Source of the DNA: Paenalcaligenes faecalis
Lineage (GTDB): Bacteria > Pseudomonadota > Gammaproteobacteria > Burkholderiales > Burkholderiaceae_B
Direction: 5' to 3'
DNA: 64,000 bases
Assembly (NCBI RefSeq): GCF_027557445.1
Contig: NZ_CP106841.1
Coordinates: 1,536,001-1,600,000, forward strand
Of the stretch, positions 43,882 to 53,021 are shown one piece after another. The notes under the pieces are model-generated. The model made no database searches. It was not told the origin of the DNA and saw nothing but the letters and a program-made list of their open reading frames with translations. A program made the translations under genes and the position numbers. How positions within the stretch are numbered: the stretch's first letter is position 1; every line of letters starts with the position of its first letter.

Positions 43882-45948
43882 TTAGTTAAGCGTTGCTGTT
43901 GATAAAGAGCTGCGCTCGCGGGTTAGGCGATGCAAAGCAAATACATCTACAATCAGCGCCACACTACCGTCTCCGAGAATAGTGGCGGCTGAGATACCTG
44001 GAATTTTGCGATAGTTAGCCTCTAGGTTTTTTACAACTACCTGATGCTGACCAATCAAATGATCAACAATTAATGCAAATCGCATGTCCTCTGCTTGTAA
44101 TACGACTGCAATGGCCTTTTTCATGTCTTTTTCGTAACCATCAACAGAGAATACATCCCCCAAAGACACAACGGGCAAATACTCACCACGCACATACATG
44201 ACTCGGTCCTCGACCGTCATATTGCGCATTTGCTCCTCGGTAGGCTGCATGGATTCCGTAACGTGGCTGAGAGGAAGAATAAAGGTTTCCTCTCCGACCT
44301 GCACTGACATCCCATCCAAAATAGCTAATGTTAAAGGCAACACAATACGTGTAGTAGTACCCTGTCCTTCGCGAGAGAACATCTGCACATGACCACCCAT
44401 ACTTTGAATGTTACGGCGTACTACGTCCATCCCTACCCCACGACCAGAAATAGCTGTGACTTGTTCTGCAGTCGAAAAACCAGGAGCAAATAACAGCTGC
44501 CATAGTTCCTCATCAGGTAGGTTTTCATTAGTTGTTAAGCCATTAGCTAAGGCTTTTTTAAGAATCTTATCGCGTTTTAATCCGCCACCATCATCAATCA
44601 CTTCGATTACGATATGACCGCCTTGATGCTGAGCTGATAGGGTTAATGTACCCTCACGTTTTTTACCCGCTGCCTCTCGCTGATCCGGCATCTCAATCCC
44701 GTGGTCGATACTGTTTCGAACCAAATGCGTAAGCGGGTCAATAATACGCTCAATTAAGCTTTTATCTAGCTCTGTAGCAGCACCACGCGTCACTAGGCGG
44801 ATCTCTTTTTCCATACGTGCTGCATTTTCACGAACCACTCGCGGAAAACGACTAAACACATAGTCCATTGGCATCATGCGGATAGACATAACTGCCTCTT
44901 GCAGGTCGCGCGCATTACGTTCTAATTGCTCAATGCCATTAAGTAAGCGGTCATGGATCACTGGATCTAGCGTAGACGCTGTCTGCACCAACATCGCTTG
45001 CGTAATCACGAGCTCACCCACCAAGTTAATGATTTGGTCTACTTTCTCTACGCCAACACGTAATGTACTGGACTCACTTCGGGCAGAAGGTGCGGCGGGT
45101 TTAGCTGCTTTTTTGGTTGTATTGGTTGCTGCAACAGCTTTTGGCTCATCAACGACCGCTGGGGGCGCTGTCACCACTGGCTCTGGGGCGGCCTCGACTT
45201 GAGGGGCTTTTGGAATGGTCTCTGTCTTAGGCGCTTGGCCCGGAATAGCCTCGTAAGCAATAGACAATTGATCTGTATTAACAACGAAACAACATACTGC
45301 CTCAATATCATCTGCCGACGCAGTGGTTTCTAGCCAAATAGATAGTGAATTATCGCCTTTCTCTTCGTGCAAGATGTCACCCATTAAGGCCATTTCTTCA
45401 CGAAGAACATCTAAGTCCTTATCAGCGGCATTAGAAACCGTTAAACGCAAGGGCAGCTTATCATTCGAAGTGGATGATGGAGTGGGAGCCGCAGCTGGGG
45501 CAGGCTCTACCGCAACCGGTGCTTCTTTGACTGCACCGGTTCCCTCTGCGTGCTCTTTGGCGATTTGTCGTAATTGAGCACAGATATGCTGGTAAGTGTC
45601 TTCGTCAGGGCTAGCACCATTACGATAAGCAACGACCTGATCACTTAGAATATCTTTGGTTTCCAAAAATAAATCAATCAAGTCTTGGCGCAAGGCCATC
45701 TCGCCATCACGTATAAAATCAAGCAGGTTTTCTAACAAATGGGTTGTATCAGCCAAATGACCAAAACAGCCAAATGTAGCAGCCCCACCCTTAATAGAGT
45801 GAGCAGCACGGAATATAGCATTGAGCATATCACCGTCTGGATCATCAATATCCAGCTCTAGCAATAATCGCTCCATATCAGCCAGAAGCTCATCAGCCTC
45901 ATCAAAGAATGTATCGTAGAATTGACTTAAATCGACACCGGAGCTCAT
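43882..45948 (-). CDS. cheA: Chemotaxis sensor histidine kinase CheA
   Basis: 688 aa. P1 Hpt domain with phosphoacceptor H50 (IFRAAHSIKGGAATFG); a Pro/Ala-rich linker around residues 140-165; a P2-like segment with a further Ala/Pro linker to ~300; P3 dimerisation helices (VEKVDQIINLVGELVITQAM); P4 kinase with N box LVRNSIDHGIEMPDQREAAG, G1 VIDDGGGL and G2 ISGRGVGMDVV; P5 CheW-like C-terminus (DGMSVQVGEETFILPLSHVT). It phosphorylates CheY and CheB. It follows motB after 121 bases in which I see no gene. Confidence 0.98.
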   Translation of the reverse strand: MSSGVDLSQFYDTFFDEADELLADMERLLLELDIDDPDGDMLNAIFRAAHSIKGGAATFGCFGHLADTTHLLENLLDFIRDGEMALRQDLIDLFLETKDILSDQVVAYRNGASPDEDTYQHICAQLRQIAKEHAEGTGAVKEAPVAVEPAPAAAPTPSSTSNDKLPLRLTVSNAADKDLDVLREEMALMGDILHEEKGDNSLSIWLETTASADDIEAVCCFVVNTDQLSIAYEAIPGQAPKTETIPKAPQVEAAPEPVVTAPPAVVDEPKAVAATNTTKKAAKPAAPSARSESSTLRVGVEKVDQIINLVGELVITQAMLVQTASTLDPVIHDRLLNGIEQLERNARDLQEAVMSIRMMPMDYVFSRFPRVVRENAARMEKEIRLVTRGAATELDKSLIERIIDPLTHLVRNSIDHGIEMPDQREAAGKKREGTLTLSAQHQGGHIVIEVIDDGGGLKRDKILKKALANGLTTNENLPDEELWQLLFAPGFSTAEQVTAISGRGVGMDVVRRNIQSMGGHVQMFSREGQGTTTRIVLPLTLAILDGMSVQVGEETFILPLSHVTESMQPTEEQMRNMTVEDRVMYVRGEYLPVVSLGDVFSVDGYEKDMKKAIAVVLQAEDMRFALIVDHLIGQHQVVVKNLEANYRKIPGISAATILGDGSVALIVDVFALHRLTRERSSLSTATLN

Positions 45949-46069
45949 AGCTGCTTCCTTTGTAACATAGCTACCCCATTACAATTCGTAGTAGATCTAA
46001 CCTCTGTTAGATCACCTCTTATATTCACTTAATTTAGGATCTATTCCTGCATTACTGTACGACTTTGGC

Positions 46070-47065
46070 TTAATTCGTTGATTGAGCCGCATCATGCACA
46101 TCCCTATCTATACCATCATTTGTAATAGATTGTACAGCCTCCATTTCCTGAAGGCTTAGCCCTTGTGTGGGAGTGGGAGAGCTAGGGATCATTGTTGTAT
46201 CCTGATCGTACAAATCACTTAGGTCATGGTTAGTACGTCCTGACTCATTTTGCGCATCAATTCGCTCTTCGGCCTGACGGCTAAGTACAGTAATGCTAAT
46301 ACGACGGTTTACGGCTGCAGCTGGGTTATCTTTAATAAGACTCACCGTTGAAGATAACCCTAAAATTTGCTTAATTTTGTCTTCAGCTAGTCCCCCAGCC
46401 ACTAGCTCTTTACGAGCGGCATTAGCTCGATCAGCAGAAAGCTCCCAATTACTGTATTCGCGCTCGCCACTTGCATATTGAAAAGAATCGGTATAACCCG
46501 CAATTTGTAACCGGTTCGGCATTTCGTTTAATAGACCACTAAGAGCCCGTAGAATTGTGCGCATATATGACTGCACACTTGCGCTACCCATCGCAAACAT
46601 AGGTCGGTTTTGTTTATCTATGATTTGAATACGCAAACCATCTTGAGTCATATCCAGAAGTAGCTGTGGATGGAATTCACGCAGATTTGGATCTGACTGG
46701 ATCAGTGTTTCAAGCTCAAACTTGAGATCCTCTAGGCGACTCATGTCACGGGCATGGCCGTCGTTCTCTACCCCTCCGGCAGCTGCATTGGGGTTAGGAA
46801 TAATACTGGGCTCGCCCCCGGGGATAACACTGGTTGAATGTTCAGCACGCATACCTCCACTCACGGCTTCCAATAAAGGCATCCGAAAGTAGTCCGCGAT
46901 TTCTTTGAGTTCCTCTTTAGGTATTAGCGTTAAGATCCACATTACCAAAAAGAACGCCATCATTGCTGTCATAAAGTCAGCATATGCAATTTTCCAACTG
47001 CCCCCGTGACGCTCTTTTCCGCGTTTACCCTTGCGGCGTACAACAATAATGTTATCTTTGCTCAT
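46070..47065 (-). CDS. motB: Flagellar stator protein MotB
   Basis: 331 aa. The N-terminus is basic (RRKGKRGKERHGGSWK), followed by the single membrane helix YADFMTAMMAFFLVMWILTL, in which the aspartate is the proton-binding residue. A plug/linker and an OmpA-like peptidoglycan-binding domain follow (LNEMPNRLQIAGYTDSFQYA, NWELSADRANAARKELVAGG, NRRISITVL). It anchors the stator to the cell wall. The C-terminal ~60 residues after the OmpA domain are polar and variable. Eleven bases after motA. Confidence 0.97.
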   Translation of the reverse strand: MSKDNIIVVRRKGKRGKERHGGSWKIAYADFMTAMMAFFLVMWILTLIPKEELKEIADYFRMPLLEAVSGGMRAEHSTSVIPGGEPSIIPNPNAAAGGVENDGHARDMSRLEDLKFELETLIQSDPNLREFHPQLLLDMTQDGLRIQIIDKQNRPMFAMGSASVQSYMRTILRALSGLLNEMPNRLQIAGYTDSFQYASGEREYSNWELSADRANAARKELVAGGLAEDKIKQILGLSSTVSLIKDNPAAAVNRRISITVLSRQAEERIDAQNESGRTNHDLSDLYDQDTTMIPSSPTPTQGLSLQEMEAVQSITNDGIDRDVHDAAQSTN

Positions 47066-47076
47066 ACAAACTCGCT

Positions 47077-47946
47077 TTACTTATTAGCACTTGCACGTGA
47101 TTGGCGTACATGTTCCTCGAGTTCGATAAACGAAGGTCTCTCTGCAGTGAATAGAACTTTGCGTCCAAATTCAACGGCTAAAGGAGGAGGGTATCCATTT
47201 AAATTCGCGAGTAGCGTGACTTTGATACATTCGAGTACTTTCACTGCCGCATTATTACGACCATCAATGACTTGGGCTAAAGGCGCCACAAAGCCGTAGG
47301 CAAGTAAAATACCTAAAAAAGTACCTACCATCGCTTTAGAGATCAAGTCAGCTAAAATTGCCGGGGGCTGATCCACAGACGCTAATGCTTTAATCACCCC
47401 TAGAACCGCCGCCACAATACCGAAGGCTGGCAAAGCATCTGCCACTGAATGTAGCGCATCAGCGGGGATAGAGCGTTCTTGGTGTAGACTATCAATCTCT
47501 TGATCCATAAGCGACTCAATTTCAAATGCACTCATGTTTCCACTGATCATAATACGCATGTAGTCACAGATGAATTCAATCAACATATTATCGCGTAAGA
47601 TAGTTGGATATGCGGTAAAAATAGCACTTTGTTTTGGATCCTCGATATCCGACTCGATCGCCATCATCCCGTCTCGACGCGCCTTATTAAGTAACGCATA
47701 CAATAGACTTAATAGCTCCATGTATAAGGCTTTATTATAAGGGGAGCTTTTTACCGCCGTGCCTATTGCCTTAATAAGTAAACTAATAGAGCGCCCACTG
47801 CTTGCCGCAAAATAGGCTCCAGCCGCTGCCCCTCCGATCAATAAGAGTTCAAACGGTTGGTATAGCGCGCCCAATGAGCCGCCCAAGGCAACAAAGCTGC
47901 CAAATACCGAGAAAAATACAATTAAATAACCAAGAATTATAAACAC
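47077..47946 (-). CDS. motA: Flagellar stator protein MotA (GTG start)
   Basis: 289 aa. The GTG start is supported by the conserved MotA N-terminus FIILGYLIVFFSVFGSFVAL and by AAGGCG about 6 bases upstream. Four membrane helices, the cytoplasmic loop (MAIESDIEDPKQSAIFTAYP) and helices 3-4 (ADALPAFGIVAAVLGVIKAL; MVGTFLGILLAYGFVAPLAQ) are typical. With MotB it conducts protons and drives FliG. It is first in motA-motB-cheAW-mcp-cheRBYZ, 114 bases after flhC; no FliA-type promoter is obvious in that gap. Confidence 0.97.
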   Translation of the reverse strand: MFIILGYLIVFFSVFGSFVALGGSLGALYQPFELLLIGGAAAGAYFAASSGRSISLLIKAIGTAVKSSPYNKALYMELLSLLYALLNKARRDGMMAIESDIEDPKQSAIFTAYPTILRDNMLIEFICDYMRIMISGNMSAFEIESLMDQEIDSLHQERSIPADALHSVADALPAFGIVAAVLGVIKALASVDQPPAILADLISKAMVGTFLGILLAYGFVAPLAQVIDGRNNAAVKVLECIKVTLLANLNGYPPPLAVEFGRKVLFTAERPSFIELEEHVRQSRASANK

Positions 47947-48060
47947 GAGAACGCCTTGATTCAGTACACCTAACGAGTATAGTCACCTTTTTATAGCAAA
48001 CATAAAACGTCCGTTAAGAGGCCTTTTCATGCTTAGCTTATGGCTTCATACATCTTGTAA

Positions 48061-48696
48061 CTATGACTCGTTAAGATTCTGCCCTGTTGTTGATTTTTTA
48101 AGCCTACTGTTTGGTATAGCTTTGACTAGCGTAGGCGTTTTAGCTACCTGCTTCTTAGCTTTTTTGCTTGCCCGTGTTTTTCCAGCACGAGGAGGCGGTT
48201 TACAAATAGCACAAACAAAGCCCTTATCCGGATCATGAGCATGCGCAATAAAATGGCCTCCGCAACGCTCACATTCGGACAATTGTAACATCCCACTTTC
48301 AAAAAAGCGTAGTAGCATCCACGCACGAGTAAAACTGAGTACAGGCTCATCTCCTTTCCCTTCGGCTCTACCCGCATTGGCTTGTTCAAGATAAAGCTTA
48401 TAACTCTCTATTAAGGCCTGAGTCTTACGAGCAGGCGTTAACTGATCCATGTAGCAATAAATGCTATAAAGAATCGTAGAGTGAATATTCGGAAGCCATG
48501 TAGTGAACCAATCGACCGAAAATGGAAGCATCCCTTTAGGTGGAGAGCAGCCGCGTATTTCTCGGTAGAGTCGTGCTAACCGATCATAGCTTAGAGAAGT
48601 CTCGGCTTGCAATACCTGTAGCCTAGCCCCCAACTCTATCATTTGAGTTGCTAAGTCAATATCTTTAGCCTCTTGGGTTACGCTTTTAATCGCCAT
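48061..48696 (-). CDS. flhC: Flagellar master transcriptional activator FlhC
   Basis: 211 aa from the ATG at 48696 (MAIKSVTQEAKDIDLATQMI), which lies 10 bases after the flhD stop; longer frames would run inside flhD. The body matches FlhC (ELGARLQVLQAETSLSYDRL, then ARLYREIRGCSPPKGMLPFS). The zinc site is CERC...CAIC, with two CxxC pairs. The last ~40 residues are a lysine-rich tail (KTRASKKAKKQVAKTP) beyond the usual ~190 aa. With FlhD it forms the FlhD4C2 activator of class-II flagellar promoters. Confidence 0.96.
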   Translation of the reverse strand: MAIKSVTQEAKDIDLATQMIELGARLQVLQAETSLSYDRLARLYREIRGCSPPKGMLPFSVDWFTTWLPNIHSTILYSIYCYMDQLTPARKTQALIESYKLYLEQANAGRAEGKGDEPVLSFTRAWMLLRFFESGMLQLSECERCGGHFIAHAHDPDKGFVCAICKPPPRAGKTRASKKAKKQVAKTPTLVKAIPNSRLKKSTTGQNLNES

Positions 48697-48706
48697 TTTA
48701 CGGCCA

Positions 48707-49039
48707 TTAAATCGTATCTTCTGCAGCAGCTGTAGCTCGCTGAGAAAGAAGAATAGTTGAGTGCGCCTGTTGCAAGACACCACCCAATACATTTTGGGTT
48801 AGGGTAGACAGCAACTCATAGTCGTTTAATCTAAAGGCACACAATAATGTATTTGAGGCAGACAACTTAATTATCTGCGCCGGGGATAAATTTAAAACCG
48901 TTTCAGCCACGTCCTCATCAAAACCTAATCGGTACATGCCTACCGCTAAATTCTCACGTAACAAACGCTGGGCCAAAAGCAAGTAGGACAAATTAACTTC
49001 TTGAATATCGCTCAATAACGAGTTGTCTAAAACGGGCAT
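48707..49039 (-). CDS. flhD: Flagellar master transcriptional activator FlhD
   Basis: 110 aa. [20 protein letters not shown], then [40 protein letters not shown] are the conserved FlhD helices. The start has a strong ribosome site, AGGAGGG, five bases upstream. It forms the activator with FlhC and stands at the top of the regulatory cascade for the preceding 48 kb. Confidence 0.96.
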   Translation of the reverse strand: MPVLDNSLLSDIQEVNLSYLLLAQRLLRENLAVGMYRLGFDEDVAETVLNLSPAQIIKLSASNTLLCAFRLNDYELLSTLTQNVLGGVLQQAHSTILLSQRATAAAEDTI

Positions 49040-49376
49040 AAGGCCCTCCTTATAAATTATCGAGTTATAGAAAGTCTAGATCAATAAACACACTTTTCGT
49101 GCTGTTACTTTTCTCGATAAAGCGCAGCACACCTAGCAACCAATAAAAGTTATCTGGCAAACTTTTGACACATCATTTATCTAATATTAACAGAATGCAA
49201 AAAGCTCACGCTAGGCTCTCACTAAAACCATGACATACATCAAGAAAAAAACAATTATGTAACCAATTAGTGTTTAAAACCTACATCGCTATAGACTTAC
49301 TTACATCCAATAACCAACACATAGTTTAAACCTATAGGAATTTATTATTGAATGTAATTCAATATAGCCCGTATAT
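49040..49376. promoter_or_regulatory. Gene-free region between flhD start and glpD end
   Basis: 337 AT-rich bases with no credible coding frame. It must contain the flhDC promoter and any activator or repressor sites. I see the flhD ribosome site (49044-49050) and, next to glpD, the perfect inverted repeat TATTGAAT-GTA-ATTCAATA (49346-49364), which could be a weak glpD terminator but lacks a T-run. No clear sigma-70 promoter at a usable distance could be picked with confidence. Confidence 0.5.
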
Positions 49377-50960
49377 CTATCGACATTGATAGTGATTACA
49401 AAGAGCTAAAAACTCGGATAATCGACAAGAGCTTACGCCCTCTTCCTGGAGTATTTCCGCCACACGCGCTGCGGCCTCTTTTGATTTATCTGCATCTAAA
49501 AACAGCCATCTAGAACGACGAGCCAAAATATCCTCTACCGTTCTCGCATACTCATAGCGCACAGCAAAACGCACCATCGCCTCAGTAAGCCCTGGCAAGA
49601 TTTCATTTTCTGCACCGGTTAAACTTTGAACCCAGCCTGACTCAGACCCATACGCAGCCACATCAGGCAACGCGTGCAAATTTCGAGTGGAGCCATCTGT
49701 TGGAGCACCAACTAATCGTAAGTGCTTAGTGACAGAGGGCTTTAAATGCCCTAGCAGCTGATGAGCAACACAGTGTTCTAGCACGTCCTCAGCCATCGCT
49801 CTATATGTTGTCCACTTGCCGCCCGTCACAGTCACTAAGCCCGAATCACTATGAACAATAGTGTGTTCCCGACTCAGTTTTTTTGTATTTCCGACCTCAG
49901 TGCTTGCTTTTACTAATGGACGTAAGCCCACCCACACGCTACGCACGTCTGCTCGGGTGGGCGCTTTAGCTAAATAATTAGCCGCCTCTGACAAAATAAA
50001 CTCAATTTCCTGCTCATAGGCATCAGGCTCGCGCGCTAAGTCAGGGCGAGGAGTGTCTGTTGTACCCAAAATGACCTTACCTAGCCAAGGAACCGCAAAA
50101 AGCACCCGGCCATCAGCTGTTTTAGGAACTAAAAGAGCATGCTCACTGGGCAGAAATGCTCTATCAACCACCACATGCACCCCTTGACTTGGACTAACCA
50201 TTGGTGCAACAGTTTGCCCTTGATGTGTGGCATCCATTTTACGCACATCATCAACCCACACTCCTGTTGCATTAACTACACATGTTGCATGCAAGGTGTA
50301 TTTCTCATTGCTCTCTGCATCCTCACAGACAACGCCAGCCACTTTACCCTCTTTATATAACAAATTGATAACAGGGCAGTAATTAACTAATAACGCAGAA
50401 TTTGCAGCGGCTGTACGTGCTAGAGCAATGGCAAGTCGAGCATCGTCAAACTGCCCATCCCAATACATAACCCCCCCCTTTAGCCCTTGGGTCCGTACCC
50501 CGGGTAAAGCTTCTGCAGCAGCCCGCTTGGCTAGAAATCGAGTTGCCCCCAACCCATCCTGACCGGCTAGGGTGTCATAAGCCTTTAAGCCTATGCCATA
50601 AAAAGGGGTCTCCCAACACTTATACGAGGGCATAACAAAGCCCAAAGGGGCTGCTAAATGAGGAGCGTTTCTTAATAATGTCGTACGCTCATGCAAGGCT
50701 TCGCGCACTAAAGAAATATTCCCTTGAGCTAAATAGCGCACACCGCCATGCACGAGCTTTGTGGCTCGGGATGAGGTTCCTTTAGCAAAGTCATGGGACT
50801 CGAGCAATACAACAGAGAGGCCGCGAGCTGAAGCATCCACGGCAATACCTAGGCCTGTAGCTCCACCACCTATTACAATTAAATCAACTTGCTCAACACG
50901 CCCTAGGGCATCCAAAAGTTGGGATCTATCAGTAAGTAACGGAGAAATTCTTGAAGTCAT
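49377..50960 (-). CDS. glpD: Aerobic glycerol-3-phosphate dehydrogenase GlpD
   Basis: 527 aa. N-terminal FAD-binding motif VDLIVIGGGATGLGIAVDAS, followed by LLESHDFAKGTSSRATKLVH, GGVRYL. The DAO fold continues to VWVGLRPLVKAS and VTVTGGKWTTYRAMAEDVLE, and a C-terminal DAO_C domain (RYEYARTVEDILARRSRWLF) is present. It oxidises sn-glycerol-3-phosphate to dihydroxyacetone phosphate and passes electrons to quinone at the inner membrane. Divergent from glpK, with an 88-base shared control region. Confidence 0.97.
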   Translation of the reverse strand: MTSRISPLLTDRSQLLDALGRVEQVDLIVIGGGATGLGIAVDASARGLSVVLLESHDFAKGTSSRATKLVHGGVRYLAQGNISLVREALHERTTLLRNAPHLAAPLGFVMPSYKCWETPFYGIGLKAYDTLAGQDGLGATRFLAKRAAAEALPGVRTQGLKGGVMYWDGQFDDARLAIALARTAAANSALLVNYCPVINLLYKEGKVAGVVCEDAESNEKYTLHATCVVNATGVWVDDVRKMDATHQGQTVAPMVSPSQGVHVVVDRAFLPSEHALLVPKTADGRVLFAVPWLGKVILGTTDTPRPDLAREPDAYEQEIEFILSEAANYLAKAPTRADVRSVWVGLRPLVKASTEVGNTKKLSREHTIVHSDSGLVTVTGGKWTTYRAMAEDVLEHCVAHQLLGHLKPSVTKHLRLVGAPTDGSTRNLHALPDVAAYGSESGWVQSLTGAENEILPGLTEAMVRFAVRYEYARTVEDILARRSRWLFLDADKSKEAAARVAEILQEEGVSSCRLSEFLALCNHYQCR

Positions 50961-50994
50961 TGAGGATAAACCAAAAAAAACAAATGCGGCCTAT

Positions 50995-51020
50995 AGTTTA
51001 GTTCAAGCTGAGGCTAAACT
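50995..51020. promoter_or_regulatory. Inverted repeat in the glpD-glpK divergent region
   Basis: AGTTTAG (50995-51001), 12 bases, CTAAACT (51014-51020) in the 88-base gap between the two start codons. A shared operator for a glycerol-3-phosphate-responsive regulator is plausible from position, but no regulator gene is present in the window and the sequence matches no GlpR site that I can recall. Confidence 0.4.
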
Positions 51021-51048
51021 TGTGTGGTTATATGGAAATTAATGTTTT

Positions 51049-52539
51049 ATGACTTATTTACTTGCACTTGACCAAGGAACATCTAGCTCTAGAGCTATTG
51101 TATTTGACCAACAAGGTCAGATTATTAGTTCGGCCCAACAAGAGTTCCCACAAATTTACCCTCAATCCGGCTGGGTAGAGCATGACCCTTTGGCGATTTG
51201 GTCCAGCCAGCTCAGTACTGCTCAACTCGCATTAAAACAACAGCAGATTCCTGCCCATCAGATCAAAGCGATTGGAATTACGAATCAACGAGAAACCACT
51301 CTGCTGTGGGATAAGCGTAATGGGAAACCTATACATAACGCCATTGTCTGGCAAGATCGTCGCTCGGAATCCCTCTGCCAACGTTTACGCTCTGCAGGCC
51401 ATGAGAAATCTGTCTTAGAGAAAACCGGATTACGAATAGACGCCTACTTTTCTGCCACCAAAATCGCTTGGTTATTTGAACAAAAACCGGAGCTCTACGA
51501 TCTGGCCGACCAAGGGCACCTTGCCTTTGGTACAGTAGATAGCTGGCTAATCTGGCAGCTATCAAAAGGTAACTCGCATTGCACAGATGTGAGTAACGCC
51601 TCTCGTACCTTATTATTTAATATACATACTCAGCAATGGGACTCGGATCTACTGCGTCTCTTTAATATCCCTGCGTCAATTCTACCCACCGTGCAAAGCT
51701 CCAGCAGTCACTTTGGTATGTGCGATGCGGATTTTCTTGGGCATCGCATACCCATCACTGGCGTCGCAGGCGATCAACAAAGCGCCCTGTTCGGTCAAGC
51801 TTGTTTCGAGCCAGGGATGGCTAAAAACACCTATGGCACGGGTTGCTTTATGCTGATGCATACGGGCAGTATTATTCAGCAATCAAGTAATGGCCTTATT
51901 AGCACATGTGCAGCACAACCTAACGGGACTCCAGCTTACGCCCTAGAAGGCAGCGTATTTGTGGCTGGCGCTGTGGTGCAGTGGTTACGTGATGGTCTAG
52001 GCGCCTTTACACATAGCCATGAGATTGAACGTCTCGCCCTAAGTGTCCCAGACTCTGGCGGCGTCACCTTTGTACCGGCATTTACGGGGCTTGGTGCACC
52101 GTACTGGGATGCGAATGCGCGCGGTACGATTACAGGATTGAGTCGCGGCAGTACCATGGCACACATTGCCCGTGCTGCATTAGAAAGCATTGCCTACCAA
52201 AGTACAGCCCTGCTAGAGGCCATGAGTTTAGACGCCCTTCAATCTGGCGCCCCACCACTTAACGAGTTACGTGTGGATGGGGGAGCAAGCCAAAACAATC
52301 TATTAATGCAGTTTCAAGCCGACTTATTAGGCATTCCGGTTGTTCGACCAACATTAATTGAAACAACGGCGTTGGGTGCAGCCTATTTAGCAGGCTTAGG
52401 CGCTGGCGTCTATCAAAACACCGATGAGTTACAGCAGCTTTGGCAGATTGATCGCGTGTTTGAGCCACAAATTGATAGACAAGAAGCCCAACAACATATG
52501 CAACGCTGGCATCAAGCCATCACCCAAACCTGTGCTTAA
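51049..52539 (+). CDS. glpK: Glycerol kinase GlpK
   Basis: 496 aa, the standard length. FGGY kinase motifs: [20 protein letters not shown] at the N-terminus; [20 protein letters not shown] with [45 protein letters not shown]; and [20 protein letters not shown] with [18 protein letters not shown]. It phosphorylates glycerol to the substrate of GlpD encoded opposite. No glpF facilitator gene is present nearby. Confidence 0.98.
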   Translation: MTYLLALDQGTSSSRAIVFDQQGQIISSAQQEFPQIYPQSGWVEHDPLAIWSSQLSTAQLALKQQQIPAHQIKAIGITNQRETTLLWDKRNGKPIHNAIVWQDRRSESLCQRLRSAGHEKSVLEKTGLRIDAYFSATKIAWLFEQKPELYDLADQGHLAFGTVDSWLIWQLSKGNSHCTDVSNASRTLLFNIHTQQWDSDLLRLFNIPASILPTVQSSSSHFGMCDADFLGHRIPITGVAGDQQSALFGQACFEPGMAKNTYGTGCFMLMHTGSIIQQSSNGLISTCAAQPNGTPAYALEGSVFVAGAVVQWLRDGLGAFTHSHEIERLALSVPDSGGVTFVPAFTGLGAPYWDANARGTITGLSRGSTMAHIARAALESIAYQSTALLEAMSLDALQSGAPPLNELRVDGGASQNNLLMQFQADLLGIPVVRPTLIETTALGAAYLAGLGAGVYQNTDELQQLWQIDRVFEPQIDRQEAQQHMQRWHQAITQTCA

Positions 52540-52553
52540 AAAAGGAAAACCAC

Positions 52554-53021
52554 ATGCGTAACATTGCGTTAGCCATTGGTGTTTTTGTTGTTCTTCTCGT
52601 GGCCTTAAGTTTTGGAGAAAAACTAGGCACTGAGCTTTTCTCATGGATTTCTTCATTTACTGGTTGGGCTTTTCACAACCTACAAGATGTGACGTTAGCT
52701 GTACAACATTACATCGCAATGAACTGGGCCAAGGTACTCATTGCCCTACTTTTGACCCTTCCTATCAGCTACTGGATTAGTCAGCGCCACACCAGCGAAG
52801 AAGCTGGCCATTCAAGACAAAACCGCAGAAAAATTGCTATTTTTCTTGCTTTTTTCCTTGGTTGGCTTGGCGCTCATCGATTTTATGTAGGTCAAATAGG
52901 CTGGGGGCTTTTTTACTTGATACTATTCTACATTTTTGCCCCTCTGGTCATACTAGTCAGCTGGATTGACGCCCTACGTTATTTACTCATGAGTGACGAA
53001 GACTTTGCATTACGTCTATAA
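52554..53021 (+). CDS. TM2-domain membrane protein
   Basis: 155 aa. An N-terminal hydrophobic helix (residues 4-21, ALAIGVFVVLLVALSF) and a second near 58-76 precede the TM2 domain: basic HSRQNRRK, then FLAFFLGWLGAHRFYVGQIG and LFYLILFYIFAPLVILVSWI with the DALRYLLMSDEDF tail. The G-x-HRFYxG motif is diagnostic for the family. Function in bacteria is unknown. It lies 14 bases after glpK, preceded by AAGGAAA, so it is probably co-transcribed with glpK; it overlaps the next frame by 29 bases. Confidence 0.85.
   Translation: MRNIALAIGVFVVLLVALSFGEKLGTELFSWISSFTGWAFHNLQDVTLAVQHYIAMNWAKVLIALLLTLPISYWISQRHTSEEAGHSRQNRRKIAIFLAFFLGWLGAHRFYVGQIGWGLFYLILFYIFAPLVILVSWIDALRYLLMSDEDFALRL

Noticed and set aside
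48697-48792. Longer FlhC frame beginning inside flhD
   Set aside because: The ATG at 48696 is placed 10 bases after the flhD stop and yields the normal FlhC start; the extension is antisense-like junk from the overlap.
49056-49084. TTGATC-N17-GATAAT as an flhDC promoter
   Set aside because: Good hexamers and spacing, but transcription would start at about 49049, inside the ribosome site of flhD, leaving almost no leader.
49346-49364. AT-only inverted repeat as a definite glpD terminator
   Set aside because: The stem is only A/T with one G-C pair and has no T-run; it is noted in the region entry but not called.
50761-51042. Open frame of 93 codons on the plus strand across the glpD start and the glpD-glpK gap
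   Set aside because: It runs antisense through the conserved FAD-binding coding sequence of glpD and covers the divergent promoter region; the encoded peptide resembles nothing and has no ribosome site.
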